DNA from: JBQTII01 sp052387905
GTDB lineage: Bacteria > Actinomycetota > Actinomycetes > Sporichthyales > Sporichthyaceae
Assembly (NCBI GenBank): GCA_052387905.1
Contig: JBQTIR010000020.1
Coordinates: 62,001 to 126,000 of the forward strand
DNA length: 64,000 bases
Direction of reading: 5' to 3'
Positions 16,179 to 23,970 of the stretch are shown here, in pieces; position 1 is the first letter of the stretch, and every line of letters begins with the position of its first letter. Made by a program: the position numbers and the translations under genes. The notes under the pieces were generated by a model that saw only the letters and a program-made list of their open reading frames with translations, searched no databases and had not been told where the DNA came from.

Positions 16179-17062
16179 CGCGATCGTTCGTTGTGCATCA
16201 GAAGGTGCGCGGCCTCCTTGACCGGCATGCCCACCGACACCCCCGCGTCGGCCGCCGCCGCGTTGTGCGCGCTGATCAGCCCGATCGCGTAGCCGACGAA
16301 CGCGTCCCCGATGGGCGCGCTCGTGCCGTCGATGCACGCTCCCGGCAGCCCCGCGGCCTGGGCCGTGTCCAGGCCGGAGATCCCGGAGCGGTTCTTGCTC
16401 ATCCCACCGTCGTGGCAGATGAAGCCCCACGGCTTGGCCTCGAGCAGGAACTTCGCGCCGCTGCGGCCGGTATGACCCGCCGTCACCAGCACCGAGGTGT
16501 CCTCGTCCTCGGGGTAGGCCCACACGATGGAGTCGGTGACCACGACGCGACGACCACTGGGATGGGTTTCCACGATCTCGCGACGGATCTTGTTGCCCAC
16601 CTCGGTGTCGGTCGGGTCGTTGCGCAGGAGGAGGTCCGCTGCCTGAGCCACCGTCATGCCGACCTGGACCCCGCAGGTCTCGGCGAGGTAGTTGACGTGG
16701 GAGATGACCCCGCAGTGGTAGAGGTCCTCCCCGTTGCCCATCTCGGCGCTCATGCCGTCGGCGGTGGCGGCGGGGATGGCGAGGGCCTCCAGGTACCACA
16801 GGCCGCCGATGCCGGCGCCGAACTTGCCCACGCAGGCGTCGTGGCCGATCACCGCGCGCGGTGCGTGCACGGCCATCATCCGGGCCGGCAGGACCCCGAT
16901 GTAGGAGGCGGGGATCACGACGTCGTGGACGTTCTCGCCGCTCACGTAGCGGGCCGAGTCCATCGTCACGATGCGGCGGTCGCCGCCATCGGTGGGAAGA
17001 ACGTGCACGACCTGCTGCTCGTTGCCCTGCTCCCGCTCCAGCAGGGTCTTCTGATCGGTCAT
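16175..17062 (-). CDS. Unrecognised protein with an internal domain duplication
   Basis: A 295-residue protein. The ATG at 17060-17062 shares a base with the upstream stop. I do not recognise the family. The sequence is an internal repeat: GHDACVGKFGAGIGGL...DGMSAEMG...GVISHVN and GVQVGMTVAQAADLLL in the first half match CHDGGMSKNRSGISGL...DGTSAPIG...GLISAHN and GVSVGMPVKEAAHLLM in the second. Conserved His, Asp, Gly and Ser positions in both halves look like an active or ligand site repeated twice. There is no signal peptide or membrane segment. It is coupled to both the acyl-CoA dehydrogenase and the GntR gene, so an enzymatic step in the same pathway is likely. Confidence 0.75.
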   Translation of the reverse strand: MTDQKTLLEREQGNEQQVVHVLPTDGGDRRIVTMDSARYVSGENVHDVVIPASYIGVLPARMMAVHAPRAVIGHDACVGKFGAGIGGLWYLEALAIPAATADGMSAEMGNGEDLYHCGVISHVNYLAETCGVQVGMTVAQAADLLLRNDPTDTEVGNKIRREIVETHPSGRRVVVTDSIVWAYPEDEDTSVLVTAGHTGRSGAKFLLEAKPWGFICHDGGMSKNRSGISGLDTAQAAGLPGACIDGTSAPIGDAFVGYAIGLISAHNAAAADAGVSVGMPVKEAAHLLMHNERSR

Positions 17063-18234
17063 CAATTCCCCTTGGGGACCGCGTAGGGCGCGCAGAGGTC
17101 ACGGGCCAGACCGAGCTTGAGCACCTCGGAGGCACCCTCATACAGCCGCATCGGGCGGGCTTGGCGGTAGTAGCGCTCCATCGGCGAGTTGCGCACGACC
17201 CCCCACCGGCCCATCACCTGCACGCACCGGTCGACCACCCGTCCGGCCGCCTCCGTCGCCGCGACCTTGGCCATCGTGCACTGGGTGAGTGCGGCCCCGC
17301 CCTCGCGCCGGGCCAGGTCAGCCGCCCGGTAGGTGAGCAGCCGGGTCATCTCGACGTCGATCGAGGACTCCGCCAGCAGCTGGGCCACCTGACCGTGGCG
17401 CGCCAGGGGCCGGCCGAACTGCTCGCGGCGCATGGCGTGTTCGGCCGCCACCTGCAGGGCCGCGTCGGCCAGACCGACGGCGGCGCCGGCCACCGAGACC
17501 CGGAACACGGTGAGAGTGCCGAGCACCAGGTTCATCGCCGCGCCCGCCGCCCCGAGCCGGGCGTCGGGGGCAAGTTCGACGTCGGCGAAATCGATGTCCC
17601 CGAGCACGTGCGGCGCCATGATCTCCGCGCCCGGGGCGATCGAGATCCCCGGCGCATCTGCCGGAACGAGCAGGAACGTCAGGCCCTCCTGCCCGGCCGA
17701 GGTCGTCTCCTTGGCGAGCACGAGGAAGAAGTCGGAGAACCCCGCGTTGGAGATGAAGGTCTTGCGCCCGCTCAGGATGAGCCGGTCGCCCTTGTCGATC
17801 ACCGTCGTGGTCACCGAGCGCAGGTCCGAGCCGGCGCCGTCCTCGGTCAGGGCCATCGCGGCCAGGGAGTCGAGGCGGGCGACCCGGGGCAGCCAGCGTT
17901 CCTTCTGCTCCGGCGAGCCGGCCAGGGTGATCGCGTAGCTGCCGATGCCCTGCAGGGCGAACATCGAATCCAGCGCGCACGAGGCGGGCATCAGCGCCTC
18001 GCGGATCAGAGCGACCAGGAACGGGTCGACGTTCTCCCGCCGGCCGCCGTAGGCGGCAGGGACCATGAACTCCGAGAGCTTGCTCGCCCGCAGCGCCTCC
18101 CGCGTCGGTTCGTGGATGACGTGAGACTCGTCGGCCTCGGCCGCGAACGGCGCGACGACCGCACCCAGGGCGCGCGCCTGCGCCTGCACGGCGAGGTCGT
18201 CCGGTGCGAGCGTGAAATTCAGGGCCTCGGACAT
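17062..18234 (-). CDS. Acyl-CoA dehydrogenase
   Basis: A 390-residue FAD-dependent acyl-CoA dehydrogenase. FAD-binding segments are visible (ALTEDGAGSD, GRKTFISNAGFSD), and a candidate catalytic base is the Glu in RLYEGASEVLKLGLAR near residue 370. Length and layout are those of a complete homotetrameric enzyme, unlike the split pair at 20246-22390. It introduces an alpha-beta double bond into an acyl-CoA. The ATG at 18232-18234 lies 63 bases after the SDR gene. Confidence 0.9.
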   Translation of the reverse strand: MSEALNFTLAPDDLAVQAQARALGAVVAPFAAEADESHVIHEPTREALRASKLSEFMVPAAYGGRRENVDPFLVALIREALMPASCALDSMFALQGIGSYAITLAGSPEQKERWLPRVARLDSLAAMALTEDGAGSDLRSVTTTVIDKGDRLILSGRKTFISNAGFSDFFLVLAKETTSAGQEGLTFLLVPADAPGISIAPGAEIMAPHVLGDIDFADVELAPDARLGAAGAAMNLVLGTLTVFRVSVAGAAVGLADAALQVAAEHAMRREQFGRPLARHGQVAQLLAESSIDVEMTRLLTYRAADLARREGGAALTQCTMAKVAATEAAGRVVDRCVQVMGRWGVVRNSPMERYYRQARPMRLYEGASEVLKLGLARDLCAPYAVPKGN

Positions 18235-18297
18235 CTCAATGCTCCCTGTCGTCCGGTCCGGTGGTGGGGGGTGGCGCCTCGACGATCTGACTGGCCG

Positions 18298-19062
18298 TCA
18301 TCGCGGTGGCATCCGGATCGCGCCGTCGAGCCGGATCGTCTCGCCGTTGAGCATCGGGTTCTCCAGCACGTGCACCGCGAGGTCGGCGAATTCCGTGGGG
18401 TCACCGAGGCGGCTCGGGTGCGGCACCGCCGCTCCGAGGGAGTCGAGCAGCTCCTGCGGGTGCCGGGCGAGCAGCGGGGTGAGGAACGCACCCGGGGCGA
18501 TGCTGGTGACGCGGATCAGCTTGGCCGCCAGGTCGCGGGCCGCCACCAGGGTCATGCCCACGATGCCGGCCTTGCTGGCCGCGTAGGGCATCTGGCCGAT
18601 CTGGCCTTCCCACGCGGCGACGGAAGCGGTCATCACGATCGCCCCGCGTTCCCCGTCCACGGGCTCGGTGCGCGCGATGACGGCGGCGCCCTGACTGAGC
18701 ACGTTGAACGATCCGACGAGGTTGGTCCGGATCAGCGCCTCAAAGTCGGTCAGCGAGCTCGGCTCGCCCTCGCGGGTGAGCACACGCATGGTGTGCCCGC
18801 GGCCCGCGCAGTGGATCACCGAGCGCAGTGCGCCGAACTGGGCCGCGGCAGCCATCGCCGCCGCGACAGGTTCTGGATCGGTGACATCACCGGGGACGAA
18901 GGCCGCCGAGCTGCCCAGTTCCTTAGCCACGACCTCGCCCTCGGAGCTCGGCAGATCGAGGATCACCACCCCGGCGCCGCGCGCCAGCAGGGCCCGCGCC
19001 GACGCCAGGCCCAGGCCCGACGCGCCGCCGGTGACGACAGCGGCCGTACCGGTCAGCTTCAT
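18298..19062 (-). CDS. SDR, probable 3-hydroxyacyl-CoA dehydrogenase (HSD10-like)
   Basis: A 254-residue SDR. Motifs: TGGASGLGLA for cofactor binding, HCAG in place of NNAG, Ser in MTASVAAW and the YAASK active site. The unusual stretch TNLVGSFNVLSQGAA and the C-terminus NGETIRLDGAIRMPPR resemble type-2 3-hydroxyacyl-CoA dehydrogenases. The ATG at 19060-19062 overlaps the thiolase stop (ATGA). Between an acyl-CoA dehydrogenase and a thiolase, the expected reaction is oxidation of the 3-hydroxyacyl-CoA. Confidence 0.85.
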   Translation of the reverse strand: MKLTGTAAVVTGGASGLGLASARALLARGAGVVILDLPSSEGEVVAKELGSSAAFVPGDVTDPEPVAAAMAAAAQFGALRSVIHCAGRGHTMRVLTREGEPSSLTDFEALIRTNLVGSFNVLSQGAAVIARTEPVDGERGAIVMTASVAAWEGQIGQMPYAASKAGIVGMTLVAARDLAAKLIRVTSIAPGAFLTPLLARHPQELLDSLGAAVPHPSRLGDPTEFADLAVHVLENPMLNGETIRLDGAIRMPPR

Positions 19063-20249
19063 GGACGGCCCCCGTCGATTCGCTCGATGACGGTGGCGTT
19101 GGCCATGCCGCCTGCCTCGCACATCGTCTGCAACCCGTAGCGGCCGCCGTCGGACTCCAGGGCGCCCAGCATCGTCACCATCAGGCGCAACCCGGACGCG
19201 CCGAGCGGGTGACCGAGGGCGATGGCGCCGCCCCGGGGGTTGAGCTTGGCCGGGTCGGCATCAAGGGCCGCCTGCCAGGCCAGCGGCACCGAGGCGAACG
19301 CCTCGTTGACCTCGTAGTGCGCCAGGTCCGCCAGCGTCAGTCCGGAACGCTCCAGCACCTTGCCGGTCGCGGGGATCGGCGCGGTGAGCATCTCGACCGG
19401 GTCGTCGCCGCAGACGGCGAACCCGGCGAACCGGGCCCGGGGGCGCAGGCCGAGCGCGGCGGCCTTGCGGTCGCTGACGATCAGCATCGCCGCGGCGCCG
19501 TCGGTGATCTGCGAGGAGTTGCCCGCGGTGACACTCCAGCTGATCTCGGGGAAACGAACCGCCGCGGCCTCGTCGACGAAGGACGGCGGGAGTCCGGCCA
19601 GCTTCTCGACCGTGGTCCCGCGGCGGATCGACTCGTCCGCGCTGACGGGGTCGCCATCGGGACGGGCGATCGGCACGATCTCGGCGTCGAAGGCGCCGGA
19701 GTCGGCAGCCTGCGCCGCGAGTGCGTGCGAGCGGGCCGCGTAGGCGTCCAACTCCTCACGCGAGATCTTGTAGCGCGCGGCCACCAGTTCCGCGGCCACG
19801 CCCTGGGACACCGGCGCGAAGCGCTCGATCATCCCGGGGCCGTAGGGATCCATGCCGATGCGCGAGCAGCCCATGGGCACCCGGCTCATCGACTCCACGC
19901 CGGCCACGATCACCATGTCGTAGGCACCGGCGGCGACGCCCTGCGCCGCGAAGTGCAGCGCCTGCTGGCTGGACCCGCACTTGCGCTCGACGGTCACCGA
20001 CGGGACGTGGACCGGCAGTCCGGCGCCCAGCCAGGCCATGCGCCCGATGTTGCCGGACTGTTCGCCGGCCTGGCTCACGCAACCGACGACGACGTCGTCA
20101 ACCTCACCCGGATCGATTCCGGTGCGCTCGAGCAGCGCGGTGATGACGGAGCCGAGCAACTGCGCGGGGTGCAGGCCCGACAGGGCGCCCCCCGGCTTGC
20201 CCTTGCCCATCGGGGAGCGGACGCCGTCGATGATGAGCGCCTCGGTCAT
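19059..20249 (-). CDS. Acetyl-CoA acyltransferase (thiolase)
   Basis: A 396-residue catalytic thiolase. The nucleophile is Cys91 (ERKCGSSQQAL). The NEAF motif, His in GHPLGASG and the second Cys in MCEAGGMANA are all present, so unlike the protein at 10797 it is an active thiolase. It cleaves a 3-ketoacyl-CoA to acetyl- or propionyl-CoA. The ATG at 20247-20249 overlaps the upstream stop (ATGA). Confidence 0.93.
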   Translation of the reverse strand: MTEALIIDGVRSPMGKGKPGGALSGLHPAQLLGSVITALLERTGIDPGEVDDVVVGCVSQAGEQSGNIGRMAWLGAGLPVHVPSVTVERKCGSSQQALHFAAQGVAAGAYDMVIVAGVESMSRVPMGCSRIGMDPYGPGMIERFAPVSQGVAAELVAARYKISREELDAYAARSHALAAQAADSGAFDAEIVPIARPDGDPVSADESIRRGTTVEKLAGLPPSFVDEAAAVRFPEISWSVTAGNSSQITDGAAAMLIVSDRKAAALGLRPRARFAGFAVCGDDPVEMLTAPIPATGKVLERSGLTLADLAHYEVNEAFASVPLAWQAALDADPAKLNPRGGAIALGHPLGASGLRLMVTMLGALESDGGRYGLQTMCEAGGMANATVIERIDGGRP

Positions 20250-21229
20250 GCGGCGTTCCCCTCCTCGGTGGGTGCGGTCAGGTCGTTCCAGATCGAGTCC
20301 TCGCCGGCGCTCACCGCATGGCGGCCGAGCCAGCGGGCCCATTCCGCTTCCGGCAGGTCGATGTCGCGACCGGCCCAGAGCGGGCGGGTGTAGCGGTGCA
20401 GGGCGTACTCGGCCGTGATCCCGATCGCGCCGTGCAACTGGTGCGCGGCCTCGGCGATCGCGGTGGCCACCCGCGCGGTGATCAACCGCGCGGCCGCGGC
20501 CTGGGCCGGCGCCGGGTTGACCAGCGCCGCGTCGACGGCCGTGTCCGCCTGGACCAGGCCGACCCGCATGGTGGCCAGCGAGGTGGCGACCGACGGCAGC
20601 GCGACCAAGGGCTTGCCGAACTGCTGACGGGTCCGCACGTGAGTACTCGTCAGGGCGAATGCGCCGCGGGCCGCGCCGAGCGAGGCCGCGGCCCGCAGCA
20701 CGGCGAGCCGGGTAAGGACCTGCTCGCCGGCCGCGCTCAGCGAGGACGCGGCGGCTTCCTCGATGCAGATGCGCGCGATCGGGCGGCCGGCCAGGTCGGT
20801 GCTTTCCTCGATCCGCACCGTCGGCGCGGACAGGTCCACCACCAGCGCGTGCGGCCGGTCGCGGACCACCACGACCAGGTGGGTCGCCTCCCGCACGCCG
20901 TACACCCCGCGCGCCACGACCGAGAGGCGGTCACCCGCGAGGGTTGCCGTCTGCGCGACGGCTACCGTGGCGGGAGCGCCGCGGCGCTCCGGGTCGGCCG
21001 CCAGCGCCCACCGGGCCACGGCGATCTCCGCCAGGGGCAGGTGCACCCCGCGCGCGGCGAGCTCGGTGACGGCGGTGGCGAGGTCGACGAGCGTCCCGCC
21101 AGACCCGCCGTTCTCCTCCGCGATGCCGATGCCGGTCAGTCCGAGGTCGACGATCGTGGCCCAGTCGGGCTCGCCGTCCCGGGTCAGGTCGGCGATGAGG
21201 GCGGCGACCTCGGCGCTACGCAGACTCAT
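20246..21229 (-). CDS. Short acyl-CoA dehydrogenase subunit (probable partner of the 21245 gene)
   Basis: A 327-residue acyl-CoA dehydrogenase-like protein, shorter than usual. The N-terminal helical part is reduced and the FAD-domain segments are degenerate, but the C-terminal helices are kept (THVRTRQQFGKPLVALPSV, HQLHGAIGITAEYALHRYTR). No catalytic Glu is apparent. In actinobacterial steroid catabolism adjacent pairs like this form alpha2-beta2 heterotetramers in which each chain supplies part of the site. The next gene upstream, 15 bases away, is the matching partner. Confidence 0.82.
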   Translation of the reverse strand: MSLRSAEVAALIADLTRDGEPDWATIVDLGLTGIGIAEENGGSGGTLVDLATAVTELAARGVHLPLAEIAVARWALAADPERRGAPATVAVAQTATLAGDRLSVVARGVYGVREATHLVVVVRDRPHALVVDLSAPTVRIEESTDLAGRPIARICIEEAAASSLSAAGEQVLTRLAVLRAAASLGAARGAFALTSTHVRTRQQFGKPLVALPSVATSLATMRVGLVQADTAVDAALVNPAPAQAAAARLITARVATAIAEAAHQLHGAIGITAEYALHRYTRPLWAGRDIDLPEAEWARWLGRHAVSAGEDSIWNDLTAPTEEGNAA

Positions 21230-21244
21230 CGGCCCAGTCCCCGC

Positions 21245-22390
21245 TCATCGGCCCAGCTCCGCCTTCGTGATCATGGACAGCAGCACGTCGGCGGACCCGC
21301 CGCGGATGCCGAAGCCCGGTGACGCCAACAGCGCGGCCTCCACGTGGGCCCGCAGGTGGTCGGCACCGGCGGAGACGACGGCTCGGGCGAAGTCGATGAC
21401 GTCGTACTCGAACCGGGTGCCCAGGTATTTGCACGTCGCGGCCTCCTGCACCGGGGCCGCCCCGCCGTCCATCGCCTGGGCGAGCTCCAGGCAGAGCCGG
21501 CGCAGGACGGCGAGCCGGGCCACCAGCTCCCCCAGTCGCTGCGTCAGCGACTCCGACGTGGTCACGGCCGGCGCGGCGATCGCGGCCCGCAGCAGCGGGT
21601 AGGTACTCAACAGCCGCTCCGGGCCGCCGCGTTCGAACGCCAACTGCCCGGTGACCTGCGCCCAGCCCCCACCTTCGGTCCCGAGCAGTCGGTGGGCGGG
21701 CACCAGCACCTCGTCGAGCGTCACCTCGTTGAAGTGGTGCTCCCCGGCCATGTCGATGATCGGCGAGACCGCGATGCCGGGTGAGGACATGTCGACGACG
21801 AACTCCGAGAGCCCTTCGTGACGCCGGGTCACCGCATCGAGCGGGGTGGTGCGCGCCAGCACGTAAATGTGGGTGGCGAAGTGAGCACCGGAGGTCCAGA
21901 TCTTGCGCCCGGTGAGCCGGTACCCGCCCTCGCAGGGAACGGCACGGGTGCGCACCGCGGCCAGGTCGGAGCCGGCCTCCGGCTCACTCATCCCGAGGCA
22001 GAACAGCGCCTCGGCGCGCGCAAGAGCCGGCAGCAGTTCTTCCTGCAGTTCGCTCGTGCCGTGCTTGAGGATCGCGGGGCCGATCTGCCGGTCACCGATC
22101 CAATGCGCCGCGACCGGCGCACCTGCGCGCAGCAACTCTTCGGTCACCGCGAGGCGTCCGACATACGAAGCGCCACGTCCGTAGGGAGCCGGCCATGTCA
22201 CCCCGAGGAGGCCCCGCTCGCCGAGGGCCCGACTGAATCCGAGGTCCGCGGCGCGCAGCCACGAGTCGCACCGCGGGACGAAAGGATTGGTGTTCTGCCA
22301 GTCGGCGAGCACCGCCCGGGCCTGCGCCCGCAGCTCCGCCGGCTGCGGGCGTGCGCCCGCGCCCGTCTCGAGCGTCGTGGTGATCGTCAT
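21245..22390 (-). CDS. Acyl-CoA dehydrogenase subunit (steroid-type pair)
   Basis: A 381-residue acyl-CoA dehydrogenase. The FAD/substrate segments CLGMSEPEAGSDLAAVRT and GRKIWTSGAHFATH are intact, and the C-terminus GFGIRGGSADVLLSMITKAELGR matches FadE26-29-type enzymes. It is the first gene of the second catabolic operon. With the short partner downstream it probably forms a heterotetramer that dehydrogenates a branched or ring-linked acyl-CoA. The ATG at 22388-22390 follows an AT-rich upstream region. Confidence 0.88.
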   Translation of the reverse strand: MTITTTLETGAGARPQPAELRAQARAVLADWQNTNPFVPRCDSWLRAADLGFSRALGERGLLGVTWPAPYGRGASYVGRLAVTEELLRAGAPVAAHWIGDRQIGPAILKHGTSELQEELLPALARAEALFCLGMSEPEAGSDLAAVRTRAVPCEGGYRLTGRKIWTSGAHFATHIYVLARTTPLDAVTRRHEGLSEFVVDMSSPGIAVSPIIDMAGEHHFNEVTLDEVLVPAHRLLGTEGGGWAQVTGQLAFERGGPERLLSTYPLLRAAIAAPAVTTSESLTQRLGELVARLAVLRRLCLELAQAMDGGAAPVQEAATCKYLGTRFEYDVIDFARAVVSAGADHLRAHVEAALLASPGFGIRGGSADVLLSMITKAELGR

Positions 22391-22513
22391 GACAGAGCAG
22401 ATCCTTGGGAATCGCCATCGGCATCTGCGTCATACAGTAGATATCATGTACATAGATAGCAAGCCACGAAACTGACCGCCAAGCGACGTGAGCCAAGTCC
22501 GGCGGCGGGTCGG
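22391..22513. promoter_or_regulatory. AT-rich promoter region of the acyl-CoA dehydrogenase operon
   Basis: Bases about 22420-22465 are unusually AT-rich for this genome. They contain the palindrome ATGTACAT (22446-22453) next to GATATC, and a minus-strand segment TACTGTATGACGCAG that weakly resembles the TGACCC(T/C)AG box upstream of other operons here. The strand layout puts it directly upstream of the acyl-CoA dehydrogenase operon. The PucR-type gene on the other side ends at 22514. Confidence 0.4.
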
Positions 22514-23743
22514 TCAGGCACCGTTGAGGGTGCGGTCGATGAACAGCGCGGCCTCCAGTTCCGGGCCGGCCTCCTCCAGGTCCTGGCCGAGCAGCTCGGC
22601 GGCGCGGGTCAGCCGGTAGGCGATCGTCTTGTGGTGCACGTGCATCAGGTCAGCGGCGCGGGCCTTGTTGCTGCCGTGAGCGAGGAAGACCCGAACGGTC
22701 TCGCGCAGTCGAGCAGTGGCCTCGTCACGCCCGGCCAGGCCGGCGAGCCGGTCGGCGGCGAACGCGCGGGCGCGGTCCGGTTCCGCGCACAACAGGGACA
22801 CGAACTCGACGTCGCGGTGACGCACGACTCCGTCCTCCGGGCTGGATGAGAGCCGCCCGATCCGCGCAGCCTCGCGAGCCTGCTCGTGGGAGCGTCGGAA
22901 CCCCTCGGGTCCCCGGCCCACCTCTCCCATGCCGATGACGACCCCGTCGGCGCGGGTCGCCGCCAGATCGGACAACGCATCCTCCACGGGCTTGGCCGTC
23001 GAGCTCAGCCAGACCCAGCTGCCCTCGACGTCACTGATGACCAGAGACCGCGCGCGAAGGTCGGGGTCCGACAGCACGATGTCCACGGCGGCGCGGGTGT
23101 CGATCCCGGCGACGATCGGGGTCACGACCAACGCGACGTGGAACCCGTGCAGGTCGTAGCCGAGCAGATCCCGGGCGTGCGGCAGGTCGAGTCGTTGTCC
23201 TCGCAGCACCGCTTCGACCAGCTCGCGGGTACTTCGGACCGTTCCCGTGCCGGCGAGTTCGCGTTCGTAGCGGGTGACGAACTGGGTCGCCGCGGTGTTG
23301 AAGTAGTTGAACACCCGGGGCGAGGAGTGGCGCAGCACAGCGTTCAGGACCGGGGCGGAGTCCAGCGCCTGCGCGACGTGCTCGAACCAGGCCTCCCAGG
23401 TCGCCTGGTGACAGAGCCGGTAACCGAGGAAGATCGAGTTGACGCCCGCTCCGGTGGCGACGAGGTGGCGCAGGGCCTTCATCGTTCCCGGCGGCGGTTC
23501 GATGGATCCGGGCACCATGCCGAAGGCGAGCATCGACAACGCGGCCCCGACGTACTGCTCGTTGCTCTCCCCCACGTTGCGGGCCGAATCGGGGATGCGG
23601 ACGGGGGCCAGCGCGGGGTCCGTGCGCAGGCACATGTCGGTCGCCACAGCCGCAATCTCCTTCGACCGGGGCAGCAGGGCCTGAGCCAGCTGCTGGACCC
23701 GCTCCTCCACCTCGACCTCGGTCAGAGCCATGCCCGCCATCAT
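22514..23743 (-). CDS. PucR/CdaR-type transcriptional regulator
   Basis: About 409 residues. The C-terminal PucR-type helix-turn-helix is clear (ETVRVFLAHGSNKARAADLM, HHKTIAYRLTRAAELLG). Before it lies a GGDEF-like ligand region (GYDLHGFHVALVVTPIV) and an N-terminal helical domain. Three in-frame ATGs compete (23743, 23740, 23731). GGAG a few bases upstream favours the first pair. Proteins of this class activate nearby catabolic genes in response to small metabolites. It sits between the acyl-CoA dehydrogenase operon and the divergent kinase operon, so could control either. Confidence 0.85.
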   Translation of the reverse strand: MMAGMALTEVEVEERVQQLAQALLPRSKEIAAVATDMCLRTDPALAPVRIPDSARNVGESNEQYVGAALSMLAFGMVPGSIEPPPGTMKALRHLVATGAGVNSIFLGYRLCHQATWEAWFEHVAQALDSAPVLNAVLRHSSPRVFNYFNTAATQFVTRYERELAGTGTVRSTRELVEAVLRGQRLDLPHARDLLGYDLHGFHVALVVTPIVAGIDTRAAVDIVLSDPDLRARSLVISDVEGSWVWLSSTAKPVEDALSDLAATRADGVVIGMGEVGRGPEGFRRSHEQAREAARIGRLSSSPEDGVVRHRDVEFVSLLCAEPDRARAFAADRLAGLAGRDEATARLRETVRVFLAHGSNKARAADLMHVHHKTIAYRLTRAAELLGQDLEEAGPELEAALFIDRTLNGA

Positions 23744-23970
23744 GCTCCACCGCGGACGGTCGGCCAAGGTACGTCTCCCATTCAAGAGCATTTGCTTTAT
23801 CCGGAGAGGACAAGTTTGGCAGCCGACCGTTCGGGAGGTGGCCCCCGCAGCATGAGCTGGGTCATATGGGCTAGCTGCACTTCCCGGCCTTGGCATCAAC
23901 AGCACTGGGATCGCGGCGGGCTCACTCGCAGACTGCGAGGGCAACCCGTCCCCCATCAGAAGGACCCCTC

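Noticed and set aside
16179..17141. N-terminal extension of the first GntR open frame (585 codons in total)
   Set aside because: The extra 300-odd residues are an out-of-frame reading of the duplicated-domain protein. The regulator starts at the GTG overlapping that gene's stop.
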